Shown: positions 25,397 to 34,893 of the stretch, one piece after another | Position numbering within the stretch: position 1 is the stretch's first letter | Layout of the letters: every line of letters begins with the position of its first letter | DNA from: Neobacillus cucumis | Lineage (GTDB): Bacteria > Bacillota > Bacilli > Bacillales_B > DSM-18226 | Direction of reading: 5' to 3' | Assembly (NCBI RefSeq): GCF_023715505.1 | Contig: NZ_JAMBOH010000011.1 | Span: 1-64,000, forward strand | DNA length: 64,000 bases | The notes under the pieces: generated by a model | The model's database searches: none | What the model was told of the DNA's origin: nothing | Seen by the model: the letters and a program-made list of their open reading frames with translations, nothing else | Made by a program: the position numbers and the translations under genes

Positions 25397-25911
25397 TGTT
25401 ATTACTACCGGATAAATTTGATGAAAATGAATGGTTTATTGTTATTTCCCTAATTGTCGCTTATGTATTACTAGTAAAACTGCCTAAAAGATTTCCGCTC
25501 ACCATTACATTGCTGATTCTTTTCTTCGGAATGGCCTATGTTCAAGTAAGCGACCATATTTTAGCGGGCTCAGGCTTTAATTTGTATGATATCAATGATT
25601 ACGGAAAATACGAATGGTTTGATTGGATTGGCTGGTTCATCTACCCGCCGTTTGGGTATTTCTTTATTTATTTTTTTGATAAGTGGTCGATTCGTGGTCT
25701 GCGATTATTTTGGTACATTCTCGGCTGGTCCTTTATTGCCATGCTGGTGGAATGGATTAGTCTAAAATTTAATATGTTCAAATATTATAGATGGAATTTC
25801 GCCTACTCCTACCCGATTTATCTACTCACCTTATGCATTTATCTACTCTTTTTCCTATATGTAAACAGAACCTTTCAAAAATTAAAGTCTTTAAAGAAGC
25901 CGGTTCATTAA
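25396..25911 (+). CDS. polytopic membrane protein, second of a coupled pair
   Basis: The 171-residue protein has five hydrophobic helices with many aromatic residues (KYEWFDWIGWFIYPPFGYFF). It resembles the CBO0543 group of small Bacillus/Clostridium membrane proteins, whose function is unknown. I place the start at ATG 25396, which overlaps the upstream stop codon as TAATG and has AAGGAG nearby; a longer frame from 25318 lies inside the preceding gene. No terminator is obvious before the next gene, 111 nt away. Confidence 0.65.
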   Translation: MLLLPDKFDENEWFIVISLIVAYVLLVKLPKRFPLTITLLILFFGMAYVQVSDHILAGSGFNLYDINDYGKYEWFDWIGWFIYPPFGYFFIYFFDKWSIRGLRLFWYILGWSFIAMLVEWISLKFNMFKYYRWNFAYSYPIYLLTLCIYLLFFLYVNRTFQKLKSLKKPVH

Positions 25912-26022
25912 CTAACCGGCCTCCTCTACTTGGTTATTTTTTGGAAACACGTTGAGACACCAAAAAAACACGAGTATAATAAGGAGTTGTTTGATATTAG
26001 TTATGCACCATAGGAGGAAGAC

Positions 26023-26928
26023 ATGAAACAGGAAGGTTCACGATCGATTGCCCTGCCGCTGACGATTTCGATTATTGCCATTTCGTTTTCGGCTATTTTT
26101 GTGAAGTGGTCAGACGCGCCGGCCTCTATTCTGAGTATGTACCGGATGTGGTTTGCCAGTATCTTAATGCTGCCAATCGTTTGGAAAAAACGTCACGAAT
26201 TTAAAAAAATCGTCAAAAAAGATTGGTATTTTCTATTTTTTTCCGGCCTCTTTTTGGCATTTCACTTTGTTCTTTGGTTTGGTTCGTTAAAATTAACGAC
26301 AGTAGCAAGTTCCACCATTATCCTGGCCTTGCAGCCGATTGTTTCTCTGGTTGGCGGATTCTTTTTGTATAAGGAACGAACCACCCTTTCAGCGTTGCTG
26401 ACAATGGGCATTGCCATCATTGGCGCGATGATGATTGGCTGGGGTGACTTCGGCCTGAGTAAAGGAGCAATCATGGGAGATATCCTCTCCTTTTTTAGCG
26501 TAATCTCTGTTGTCGGTTACCTGTTAATCGGCCAGACGACGGTTAAAAAGGTTTCCCATTGGCTATATAGCTTTTGCGTCTTTTTCTCCGCGGCGATTGT
26601 TCTTACCATTTATAATCTTTCAGCGGGAGTTGAGGTTATTGGTTACCCGGCAAAGGAATGGGGCATCTTTCTATTGCTCGCAACGGTTCCAACCGTTAGC
26701 CATGTAATTAATAACTGGCTATTAAACTATGTAAATGCGACGACGATATCGATGAGTATCTTAGGAGAACCCGTTGGGGCTACGATATTAGCGTTCTTCT
26801 TGTTGCACGAACATCTGGCAGGCTGGCAAATCGTCGGCGGACTGCTCGTTTTGGCAGGAGTCTTTTTCTTTTTAACCCAGAAGCAGCAAATGAATGTCCA
26901 GGAAGTGGTAAAGGAAGGGACATACTAA
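26023..26928 (+). CDS. EamA/DMT-superfamily transporter
   Basis: The 301-residue protein has ten predicted membrane helices in two EamA repeats (residues 8-140 and 150-290). The first repeat reads ISFSAIFVKWSDAPASILSMYR; the second ends with GEPVGATILAFFLLHE, a hallmark of this family. Members export amino acids, nucleobases or other metabolites; the substrate here is unknown. The ATG has TAGGAGGAAGAC upstream. It is monocistronic with a terminator. Confidence 0.85.
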   Translation: MKQEGSRSIALPLTISIIAISFSAIFVKWSDAPASILSMYRMWFASILMLPIVWKKRHEFKKIVKKDWYFLFFSGLFLAFHFVLWFGSLKLTTVASSTIILALQPIVSLVGGFFLYKERTTLSALLTMGIAIIGAMMIGWGDFGLSKGAIMGDILSFFSVISVVGYLLIGQTTVKKVSHWLYSFCVFFSAAIVLTIYNLSAGVEVIGYPAKEWGIFLLLATVPTVSHVINNWLLNYVNATTISMSILGEPVGATILAFFLLHEHLAGWQIVGGLLVLAGVFFFLTQKQQMNVQEVVKEGTY

Positions 26929-27016
26929 AAGAAAAAGTGTGTGGGCGAGCGGAAATATCAACTGGCCAGTTGGCAGGCATAGATATTTAATGAAAAATCG
27001 GTATGTGCGATATTGC

Positions 27017-27047
27017 AAAAAAGGACGCTTAGATGCGTCCTTTTTTT
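27017..27047. terminator. terminator between the DMT transporter and the GGDEF-EAL gene
   Basis: AAAGGACGC and GCGTCCTTT form a stem around TTAGAT, with an A-run before and a T-run after. It can serve both convergent genes. Confidence 0.85.
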
Positions 27048-27070
27048 GTACGGTTTACATTTTTGACCTT

Positions 27071-30000
27071 TTATGAAAGTAATGCTTGATGACTCTGGGA
27101 ATGGATACCTTTTCCAATTGCCCATGCCAATGCTTCTGCTTTTTTCATATCGGTGATATCCCTTGCCACACCAATAATATGCTTTACTTCTCCATCCTTA
27201 TCCAATATAGGGGTCAACATGGTCTTAAATAACTTATAGCTGCCGTCATTGACCGACATGCGAAACTTAAGATGGTACGGCTGCTTTCTCTCTGTTATCT
27301 CATTCATAATGGCTGGAAAATCCGCTTGATCCTCAGGATCTAAATCAGAAAGGAATGTCCTGCCCTCATAATAACTAGTCGGCAGTCCCAGGATCGTGCT
27401 ATGGGACGGGGAAGCATAGATGATCCTTCCTGTTAAATCAAAGATGGTAATTAAATCCGTCATATTCTCGGCCATTAGCCGATACAATTCCAGGCTGTCG
27501 CGCAGTGCCTTTTCTGTTTCTTTTAATGGTGTGATATCAATGCAAGAAACAATCACCTCGACTACCTTTCCGCCTCTTTTAATCGGACTTAACGCAGCTA
27601 AATAATAAACACCATTGATTTCAGCTTCATAGGATAGATTCTCTTCACCATCCCATGCTCTTTTGTAGATTTTCGCTTTTTCTTCCGCCTGTTTCTGTGG
27701 GATAAATTCACCTAAATCCTTGCCTACTATTCTATCCTTTGTTAATCCAATCTTATATAAAAGACTGCCCTCACACCATGTATGAATAAACCGGCCATCG
27801 ATTTGTTTAAATTTCAACGTCAATCCCTGCTGACGGCTCATTGTATCCTGCAGCTCCTGTTGGGTAATCCGGTAGGCTTCCTCTGCCCACATTCTGTCAT
27901 TGACATCCTGCGATATCCCAAATTCTTTGACAAGCTGTTCAATTCTTGTCCATGCTTTAATCAAATCTTCAGCAGAAACCGGTTTACTAAAGAAATAACC
28001 TTGTCCCTCATCACAAAGGTGCTGCTGTAAAAAGACTAATTGTTCCCTTGTTTCAATCCCCTCAGCCACCACTTTCAATTGGAGATGGTGTGCCATTGAG
28101 ATAATCGTTTTTACAATCGTATCATCATTATTATTATTTAACAGCTCCCGTACAAAGGACTGGTCAATCTTTAACGTATCCACTGGAAACTGTTTTAAAT
28201 AATTCAATGAACTGAAGCCTGTTCCAAAATCATCAATACTGATGAGAACACCAAGCCGCTTTAATTCGTGCAGGGTGGAAATCGTATGTTCAATATCGAT
28301 CGTCATACTTTCCGTAATCTCAAGTTCTAAATATTGTGGCGCTAACTCGGTTTCGTTTAGTACTTTCTCGACAGTTGCGACGATGCTCGCATGTGAGAAC
28401 TGGCGCGCTGATAGATTTACAGAGATGACCATTGGCGGGAAGCCATTCACCTGCCATTTCTTATTCTGTGTACACGCTTGCCTTAGAACCCACTCTCCAA
28501 TCGGGTTAATTAAGCCTGATTCCTCCGCAACTGGAATAAAATTCACCGGCGAGACCATTCCCCACTTAGGATGATTCCAGCGAAGCAATGCTTCTGCACC
28601 GAACATTTTCCCTGTTTTTAAATTCACCTTGGGCTGGTACTCAAGGAAAAGTTCACTTTTTTTAACGGCCTGATGAAGTTCCATTTCCAACGTCAATGGA
28701 TTGAAATCTCCATCATACTGGATACAAGAATAAAAACGATACGTCTTCTTTCCAGCCTTTTTCGCTTGGTACATGGCAAAATCTGCATGCTTTATCAATA
28801 TTTCAACCGTGTCGCCATCCTCTTGGGATAAACTGATTCCGATGCTCGGTGAGGTAAAAACTTCCGTCGTATTTAATTTAAACGGTGTTGACAAGGCATC
28901 GAGGATTCGATTGGCGATCATATCAGCTCTTTCTCGGTCTGTCTCCTTCAAGAAAACGATAAATTCATCCCCGCCCTGCCTAAAGATCAAATCCTTATCT
29001 GATAGTGAAGCTTTTAACCTTTTGGCCACCTTCTTTAAGAGCTGATCGCCCATGGAATGCCCTAATGTATCATTGACAATCTTGAATCGGTCAAGGTCGA
29101 TAAATAATACGGCTAAGTTCTCAATCGTTATGGCCCCATTCGTGAGAAGTGCATTCAACATGTTTCGGTTAGGGAGACCAGTTAAATAATCATGATAGGC
29201 TAAATGCTGAACCATTTCCTCATTTCTGATTTGCTCGGTGATATCTTTCGCGATGCCATACATTCCAACAATTTGTCCGTCGACAATGATCGGAATAGTG
29301 GTCGTGTCTAGATTAATAAATTCGCCTGTTTTGCGCTTCAGTCGAAATTGATTTTTTTGCTGACTTCCCCCATCCTGAATGGTTAAATGGAAGATCCTGA
29401 TGGTCTTTTCTAAATCTTCCTCATAAATCAGTTCCGAAAAATTCTTATCCAATAGTTCTTCCGGACTATAACCAGATAATGTTTCGCAAACGCTGTTTGC
29501 ACTCGTAAATCTCCCCTCTAAATCTAGCGAGTAAACGGCATCAGAATGATAATCAAAAAGGGATTTATAGCGCTGTTCACTCATTTTGATTTGCTGTTGG
29601 AGTCTCTTGTTCTCCGTAATATCGTTTCCAACAGCCATGAGAGCAGGCTTGCCACTAAACATAATATTGGTCCCAACCGCCTCAACAAAAATCGTTCTTC
29701 CATCTAACGTATGAAATCGATACTCACGGATAGCAACATTTTCTTGTTTAGACAATCTTGTGAGGTTATTAATTAGCTCTACACGGTCTTCAACATGAAT
29801 AAGTTCAAAAATACTTTTACCGAAAAGGTCCTGCTCATTGGCAGCACCAAACAGTTTCATCGCGGCCTGGTTGGCAAACACAATATGATTTTCTTGAAAA
29901 ACAAGAATGGCTTTTGGGGATACCTCTACTAAACTACGGTAGCGATGCTCACTTTCGATTAATTCCCGCTCGGTTTGTTTCCGCTTGGTCACATCTCGGA

Positions 30001-30073
30001 CAGACACCGTTATATATTTACCTGCTATAATCAAAAAAAGGATGATGAGTGTAAAAACAAAGATGACTTCCAA
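27071..30073 (-). CDS. PAS-PAS-GGDEF-EAL-PAS-PAS cyclic-di-GMP signalling protein
   Basis: The 1000-residue protein starts with one membrane helix (residues 3-22). Two PAS domains with PAC segments follow (about 35-155 and 160-285), then a GGDEF domain (about 290-450, RQGGDEFIVF), an EAL domain (about 460-715, with EALLRW, SVNLSARQF, LEITES, DDFGTGFSSLNYLKQ and VVAEGIET), and two further PAS domains (about 735-850 and 855-990). Both catalytic motifs are intact. The RxxD inhibitory site before GGDEF is replaced by SDKD. It should make and/or degrade c-di-GMP at the membrane under sensory control. PAS domains after the EAL are less usual. The start codon is ATG at 30073, preceded by GGGGGGAGC. 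Confidence 0.9.
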   Translation of the reverse strand: MEVIFVFTLIILFLIIAGKYITVSVRDVTKRKQTERELIESEHRYRSLVEVSPKAILVFQENHIVFANQAAMKLFGAANEQDLFGKSIFELIHVEDRVELINNLTRLSKQENVAIREYRFHTLDGRTIFVEAVGTNIMFSGKPALMAVGNDITENKRLQQQIKMSEQRYKSLFDYHSDAVYSLDLEGRFTSANSVCETLSGYSPEELLDKNFSELIYEEDLEKTIRIFHLTIQDGGSQQKNQFRLKRKTGEFINLDTTTIPIIVDGQIVGMYGIAKDITEQIRNEEMVQHLAYHDYLTGLPNRNMLNALLTNGAITIENLAVLFIDLDRFKIVNDTLGHSMGDQLLKKVAKRLKASLSDKDLIFRQGGDEFIVFLKETDRERADMIANRILDALSTPFKLNTTEVFTSPSIGISLSQEDGDTVEILIKHADFAMYQAKKAGKKTYRFYSCIQYDGDFNPLTLEMELHQAVKKSELFLEYQPKVNLKTGKMFGAEALLRWNHPKWGMVSPVNFIPVAEESGLINPIGEWVLRQACTQNKKWQVNGFPPMVISVNLSARQFSHASIVATVEKVLNETELAPQYLELEITESMTIDIEHTISTLHELKRLGVLISIDDFGTGFSSLNYLKQFPVDTLKIDQSFVRELLNNNNDDTIVKTIISMAHHLQLKVVAEGIETREQLVFLQQHLCDEGQGYFFSKPVSAEDLIKAWTRIEQLVKEFGISQDVNDRMWAEEAYRITQQELQDTMSRQQGLTLKFKQIDGRFIHTWCEGSLLYKIGLTKDRIVGKDLGEFIPQKQAEEKAKIYKRAWDGEENLSYEAEINGVYYLAALSPIKRGGKVVEVIVSCIDITPLKETEKALRDSLELYRLMAENMTDLITIFDLTGRIIYASPSHSTILGLPTSYYEGRTFLSDLDPEDQADFPAIMNEITERKQPYHLKFRMSVNDGSYKLFKTMLTPILDKDGEVKHIIGVARDITDMKKAEALAWAIGKGIHSQSHQALLS

Positions 30074-30126
30074 GATGCTCCCCCCAAAAACTTCTATCTA
30101 TATAATAAATATTATATCTGACTATC

Positions 30127-30158
30127 TATTCTTGCTAATATAGCAAGAATAAGTTTTT
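30127..30158 (+). terminator. orphan perfect hairpin with T-run
   Basis: TATTCTTGCTA and TAGCAAGAATA form a perfect eleven-pair stem around ATA, followed by AAG and seven Ts on the plus strand. No plus-strand gene lies upstream. On the minus strand it falls in the leader of the GGDEF-EAL gene. Confidence 0.5.
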
Positions 30159-30224
30159 TTCACATTGCCAAATTATTTCCATAGCATTTCAACTTGCTAA
30201 CGAAAAAATGTTTTGAATATATAA

Positions 30225-30380
30225 GAAAAGCGCAAGCGCCTTGGTCAGCCCCGACAAGCACAAGACGAGCCGGCCGAAAGGTTGCTCTTTAACCTTTTGG
30301 ACGGATTGGCTTGTGACCTCGAGGGGCTAGGCGCTGGAGCTGGACAATTTTCGAAGTCAAAAACATTTATACTTTCTTAT
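30225..30380 (+). repeat. modular palindromic repeat, copy 4 (full form)
   Basis: This is a complete member: GAAAAGCGCAAGCGCCTTGG, then GACGAGCCGGCCGAAAGGTT and AACCTTTTGGACGG (an inner stem), then GGGGCTAGGCGCTGGAGCTG, then a tail with AAAAACATTTATACTTTCTT. The outer ends GCGCAAGCGCC and GGCGCTGGAGC can pair. It lies between the gerP-like gene and the GGDEF-EAL gene. Confidence 0.8.
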
Positions 30381-30427
30381 CTTTTGAAAAAGGCTGTCAT
30401 CGATTCATGACAGCCCCTCTTTTTGAG

Positions 30428-30643
30428 TTATGCATCCTGAACAATTGGCTGATCAATAACATCGCAATCAGGAGCATTTGTTGCACTAACTCCGCTAATG
30501 GTTAAAATGTGCACACCTGTATTATCAGACCCGGCGCCAAATGCTGTTTTTGAAGCACTTTTAGGAGAAACAAACAAGGCACCTCCAAATTGCACGATCC
30601 CGCCGCTTACGGTATCAATCTTGACTGGGGGATTGAAGGACAT
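30428..30643 (-). CDS. GerPA/GerPF-family spore germination protein
   Basis: The 71-residue protein has the GerPA/PF signature: IDTVSGGIVQFGGALFVSPK, followed by SKTAFGAGSDNTG and a C-terminal variable part (PDCDVIDQPIVQDA). GerP proteins sit in the inner coat region and help germinants reach their receptors. Here the gene is alone, outside a gerP operon, as some paralogues are. The ATG is preceded by AAAGGAATGTTCCTAAT. The dense run of Gly, Ser and Asn is typical of the family. Confidence 0.85.
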   Translation of the reverse strand: MSFNPPVKIDTVSGGIVQFGGALFVSPKSASKTAFGAGSDNTGVHILTISGVSATNAPDCDVIDQPIVQDA

Positions 30644-30935
30644 ATTAGGAACATTCCTTTACTGTTGAATTTCTTACCTTACTTTATGTCAGACTGCATT
30701 CTTGTGTGTTCGCCGGCATTAAATATAAATGGCTCCAAAACTTGAGTAGAATGTAAGAATTTAAAAAACGGAGCAATATGGAGAAAAATAGAGTATTTGT
30801 AAGAACCATTTTTATTATAACGCTTTCTTGGTAAATGATGTCGTTTTCAGAGTAATTGTTGCCGTTTTCAGTCCACTTGTGATTATAGCCCTTTTCATTG
30901 ATAATAAGGGTATCAAAGAAATGGAGGAAAATACG

Positions 30936-31037
30936 ATGAGAAAATTATTAATGAATCTTGTAGAAAAAATGGAGAAAAACCATGAATATGTTCCATTCAC
31001 TCAATCAGAACCAGTACATCCCAGCCTAAGAAAATAA
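30936..31037 (+). CDS. 33-residue small protein
   Basis: A short ORF from ATG 30936, with ATGGAGGAAAATACG upstream, codes MRKLLMNLVEKMEKNHEYVP and then FTQSEPVHPSLRK. It is amphipathic and basic, with no known family. A longer frame from 30828 adds a hydrophobic N-terminus but lacks a Shine-Dalgarno. A T-rich stretch follows at 31050. It may be a real small protein; support is the good ribosome site only. Confidence 0.4.
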   Translation: MRKLLMNLVEKMEKNHEYVPFTQSEPVHPSLRK

Positions 31038-31062
31038 GCTATGGGATGTTTTTTTTTTGCAA

Positions 31063-31092
31063 AAAAAAGTACCGCATATCGAATGCGGCACC
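31063..31092 (-). terminator. terminator of the lone gntP gene
   Basis: On the minus strand GTGCCGCAT and ATGCGGTAC form a stem around TCGAT, followed by eight Ts. Confidence 0.8.
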
Positions 31093-31103
31093 ATATGTCC
31101 GGT

Positions 31104-32441
31104 TTAGATAAACAAGCTAAGCAATAAGACAATTCCCAATCCGACAAGTGAGTTAATTAACAGAAGAAGTCCCCATGATTTTAATGTATCTTTAATGGAT
31201 AGATTAAAGTATTCCTTAAACAACCAGAAAGAAGCATCATTCACATGAGTAATCGTGTTACTGCCAGCAGCAGTTGCTAATACCATTAAGGCAGGATTGA
31301 CATCAAATTGATGCATTAATGGGCCAACGATCCCCGCAGCGGTAATCGCAGAAACAACACCTGTACCTGTCGCTAAACGGAGCAAAGCTGTAATAAACCA
31401 AGCCATAATAAGTGGTGAAATGCTTGTGTTTTCCATCATTTTGGCGATATACTCACCAACGCCCGAGTCTAAAATAATTTGTTTGAACGCCCCTCCTGCA
31501 CCCACGATGAAGATGACCATTGCAACGCCCTCAATCGCCCCAGAAAAGGATTTCATTACTTCAGGCATGGTTCGGCCAACACGAATACCAAATACATACA
31601 CGGCCACTAAGACAGCAAGTAACATACTAATTTCGGCACTTCCGAAGAAGTTTATAATTTGATAGGCTGTCGAACCTTTTTTGATAAAAATGTTTAAAAT
31701 AGTTGCTGCAGTAATAATAATCGCAGGAATTAACGGAACAATTAAACTTACAGCAAATCGGGGCATTTCATCATCAGTAAACTCTTTTGACTTCTTTAAT
31801 AATGGTGGAACCGGACGTTCCACATTACGCATCAATTTCGGAAAAATAATCCCTGAACAGATAATGGCTGGAATAACCACGACTAGACCCAACATATAAA
31901 CCATACCCATATCTGCACCATAGGCAGAAACAAGGGCCACTGGACCCGGCTGCGGCGGGAAAATACTATGGGCCATTGTGGCTGCGGCAACCATCGTCAC
32001 TCCAAGGCGTAAGTATGGCATTTTTGCTTCAACCGCGATACTGATCACTAGTGGAGCTAAGATAATAAAAGCTACCTCGTAAAATACGGAAACACCGAAG
32101 ATCGCTCCGACGAGCAAGATGGCCCATTGGACATTTTTGACACCGAATTTATTTAGGAGTGTAGACGCTACTCGTTGTGCAGCACCTGAGTCAACCATCA
32201 ATTTCCCCAGTACTGCACCAAATCCGATCACTAACGCCAAACTGCCAAGTGTGCCGCCAAGACCTTTTTTGATCGTTTCGATGACTTCTGGAAGCGATAA
32301 GCCATTCATGATTCCTACGAATATAGCAGCAATTAGGAGTGCCAGAACCCCATTAAGTTTCCATTTCATGTTCAAAAATAAGAGTAATGCGACCCCCACC
32401 GCTACCCATATGATTGGTAATGAGTTTGTTAGTCCCTGCAT
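31104..32441 (-). CDS. GntP-family gluconate/sugar-acid permease (lone copy)
   Basis: The 445-residue protein is a GntP-family permease with about 12-14 membrane helices. Typical segments include GFGAVLGKLMVDSGAAQRVA, FEVAFIILAPLVISIA (here written YEVAF), HSIFPPQPGPVALVSAYGAD, GAGGAFKQIILDSGVGEYI and THVNDASFWLFKEYFNLS. It imports gluconate or a related sugar acid with protons. No kinase or dehydrogenase lies next to it, so the substrate is open. The ATG follows a GGGGGATATATA site. The upstream region has a perfect palindrome that is probably the operator. A related permease is in the glucarate cluster (44165-45490). Confidence 0.9.
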   Translation of the reverse strand: MQGLTNSLPIIWVAVGVALLLFLNMKWKLNGVLALLIAAIFVGIMNGLSLPEVIETIKKGLGGTLGSLALVIGFGAVLGKLMVDSGAAQRVASTLLNKFGVKNVQWAILLVGAIFGVSVFYEVAFIILAPLVISIAVEAKMPYLRLGVTMVAAATMAHSIFPPQPGPVALVSAYGADMGMVYMLGLVVVIPAIICSGIIFPKLMRNVERPVPPLLKKSKEFTDDEMPRFAVSLIVPLIPAIIITAATILNIFIKKGSTAYQIINFFGSAEISMLLAVLVAVYVFGIRVGRTMPEVMKSFSGAIEGVAMVIFIVGAGGAFKQIILDSGVGEYIAKMMENTSISPLIMAWFITALLRLATGTGVVSAITAAGIVGPLMHQFDVNPALMVLATAAGSNTITHVNDASFWLFKEYFNLSIKDTLKSWGLLLLINSLVGLGIVLLLSLFI

Positions 32442-32526
32442 TATATATCCCCCCGTTGTATCATTTATTTTTTACTGCAACCCTTTTCACTATTCTATAA
32501 AAAAGAAAATAAAGGTTTCGCTTATT

Positions 32527-32617
32527 TAATTTGTTTACTAAACAAATTACATTAGTAAGGTTAATATAGACTGATACCGCTGTCAACCTTTTAGAAGTAA
32601 CAAACTGCTGGTTTGTT
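32527..32617. promoter_or_regulatory. operator-like palindromes between gntP and the SpoIID-like gene
   Basis: At 32527-32549 a perfect 11-1-11 palindrome is centred on C32538, with core TTTGTTTACTAAACAAA. A second inverted repeat, AACAAAC-N5-GTTTGTT, lies at 32599-32617. The first core resembles operators of ROK/XylR-type or other sugar-acid repressors. They sit 86-176 nt upstream of the permease gene and are its likely control sites. No matching repressor gene is adjacent. Confidence 0.6.
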
Positions 32618-32713
32618 CACTGCTATTTTCCAATAATCTTCCATTGTAAACTATGATTCTAATAAAGTATGATTTTGTAAGTGAATATATTATTTATGAG
32701 TGGAGGAGAATAA

Positions 32714-34843
32714 TTGAATAGAATAGTAGTAAGTTTTCTTTCCTTTTTCTTACTATTTAATCTTTTTATTTCGGGTGCATCGGCAGACACGATTGAACCA
32801 AAATTGCAGGTTAAATTGGTTAATTATATAGGAAACCAACCACAATTGACCATTAAGCCTACGGGGGACTATCTTGTCCAAGGGTCAAATATACGTTTAA
32901 CCAATGGGACTTCTTATGTGGTCAAATATGATAATAATAGAATTACATTATTAGAAGGTTCAACCACACTTATTCAAAGTGATTCCGTAAACCTAATCCC
33001 TTCATTAGAAACAAACCTTTTAACCATTAACAATCGTCCCTATTTAGGTTCATTTCAATTTATCCCTGAGAATTCAAAATACGTCCGCCCCATTAATGAG
33101 GTTTATATAGAAGATTATTTAAAGGGCGTTGTCCCTTTTGAAATGATGGCAGGCTGGAATAAAGAAGCATTAAAAGCTCAGGCAGTCGCTGCTAGAACCT
33201 ATGCGCTATCCTATTTAAATAGAGTGATGGATGACACGATCAATTATCAAGTATACGGAGGCTACGCCTGGCACCCTAACAGCACAGCAGCTGTAGATGA
33301 AACGAAAGGTGAAGTCTTAAAATCAAATGGACGATTGATTAGTGCGGTTTTCTCTGCAAGTAATGGAGGAAAAACAGAGTCAAATGCAAATGTATGGGGT
33401 ACATCCCCTGTTTCCTATTTAACGATCAAAGCAGACGAATTTGATGCCAAAACAGCATGGAAGTTTTCTGTAAAAAAACAGCAAATCGATCCAACGATTC
33501 CTTCATGGGTTCAAATGAAAGAATTTGATACCACAATCACTACCTCGATAAAATCTTGGATGCTTACACATGGTTATGCAGGGAAAGAAATAAAGATAAC
33601 TGCCATCCCTATTTTGTCTTTAACTACACCTACCTCTGGTGGTCGTGTATCAAAAGGAGATATTACGATTGAGTTTTTAACAAAGGATAAAGTAGACGAA
33701 AAAGGCTTATTCTTACCGCAAAAAATCGAGTACAAAAACGTATCCGCTACGCAAATACGCGCCATGGTCGGTATTCGCGCCATGTTAAGTTATTTAGTTA
33801 CAAATATCTCGCAAACATCCGATAACATCACGGTCTCCGGACTTGGTGATGGCCATGGGGTAGGTTTAAGTCAATGGGGCGCGAAAAATCGCGCAGATGC
33901 AGGTCAAAAATATAACGAAATCCTTGTGTTCTATTATGATGGCACAACTTTAACAAAAGAATACACGGAACGACCTCAATCGGTCGTACAACCTTCACCG
34001 GAACCGACCGATCAAGCAGAAGTTCCAACGACTGCACCTATTGTAATCCAAACTCCGCCTGCTGACACGACAGCTCCGCAAATAAGTGCTGTGAGTGTCA
34101 ATGTCGATAATGCAAAAAATAAGGCTGTCATTTCTTTTAAAACGAATGAAAAGGCGAAAATTTCCGTTTATATCAAAGATAGCACCGGAAAAATTCTAAC
34201 CTATTTATCACAAGATGCTTTAACTGAACCTGGAACAATTAACAAAGAGTACAATACCTCTACATTAGCAAATGGTAAATATTATGCAGGCATCATTGCG
34301 ATGGATGGCTCGAATAATCGGGCATCAGCGTTGCCATCATTTGAAGTAAAGAAAATCGCCCCAGTAAAAGATACAACAGCTCCAAAAATCAGCACCGTTA
34401 AAACAAGTGTGAATAACACAACTAACAAAGCTTCACTCACTTTTAACACCAATGAGACCTCGAAATTAACTGTATATATTAAGGACAGCAAAGGAAAAAT
34501 CCTTACGTATTTGAAAAAGGATGCCTTAACGAAGGCTGGTGCAGTTAAGCTGGATTACAGCACCAATTCCTACGCAAACGGAAAATATACAGTAGTGATC
34601 AATACGGTGGATACAAGCAATAATAAATCTTCTGCTACAGCTGCTTTTGAAGTCAAAAAGGTGAAAACAGGAAAAGTATTGGTTTCATTATTACACGTAC
34701 GTACCTCTGCATCGTCTAAAGCAAAAATAATCGGGACAATAAAGAAAAACCAAACCGTTACCATTCTCTCCACAAGCGGTGGCTGGTATCGAATCAGCTA
34801 TGGTAAATTAACAGGCTATGTTCCTCAAACAGCTGTAAGATAA
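32714..34843 (+). CDS. secreted SpoIID/LytB-domain protein with Ig-like repeats and SH3 domain
   Basis: The 709-residue protein has a signal peptide (residues 1-25, FFLLFNLFISGASA). A SpoIID/LytB domain spans about 110-420 (YIEDYLKGVVPFEMMAGWN, ALKAQAVAARTYAL, SASNGGKTES, GLGDGHGVGLSQWGAKNRAD). Two near-identical modules of about 90 residues follow (about 450-545 and 550-640, each starting with DTTAP and ending with FEVKK), and then a bacterial SH3 domain (about 645-709). SpoIID relatives are wall lytic transglycosylases or amidase activators. The SH3 domain should bind wall. This is not the sporulation gene spoIID itself, which is much shorter. The start is TTG with TGGAGGAG upstream, and a strong terminator follows. 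Confidence 0.85.
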   Translation: MNRIVVSFLSFFLLFNLFISGASADTIEPKLQVKLVNYIGNQPQLTIKPTGDYLVQGSNIRLTNGTSYVVKYDNNRITLLEGSTTLIQSDSVNLIPSLETNLLTINNRPYLGSFQFIPENSKYVRPINEVYIEDYLKGVVPFEMMAGWNKEALKAQAVAARTYALSYLNRVMDDTINYQVYGGYAWHPNSTAAVDETKGEVLKSNGRLISAVFSASNGGKTESNANVWGTSPVSYLTIKADEFDAKTAWKFSVKKQQIDPTIPSWVQMKEFDTTITTSIKSWMLTHGYAGKEIKITAIPILSLTTPTSGGRVSKGDITIEFLTKDKVDEKGLFLPQKIEYKNVSATQIRAMVGIRAMLSYLVTNISQTSDNITVSGLGDGHGVGLSQWGAKNRADAGQKYNEILVFYYDGTTLTKEYTERPQSVVQPSPEPTDQAEVPTTAPIVIQTPPADTTAPQISAVSVNVDNAKNKAVISFKTNEKAKISVYIKDSTGKILTYLSQDALTEPGTINKEYNTSTLANGKYYAGIIAMDGSNNRASALPSFEVKKIAPVKDTTAPKISTVKTSVNNTTNKASLTFNTNETSKLTVYIKDSKGKILTYLKKDALTKAGAVKLDYSTNSYANGKYTVVINTVDTSNNKSSATAAFEVKKVKTGKVLVSLLHVRTSASSKAKIIGTIKKNQTVTILSTSGGWYRISYGKLTGYVPQTAVR

Positions 34844-34846
34844 CAA

Positions 34847-34889
34847 AAAAGGTTGTATCCCTATTCTATAGGGTATGCAACCTTTTTTT
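34847..34889 (+). terminator. terminator of the SpoIID/SH3 gene
   Basis: AAGGTTGTATCCC and GGGTATGCAACCTT form a long stem with one bulge, followed by seven Ts. Confidence 0.85.
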
Positions 34890-34893
34890 ATTA

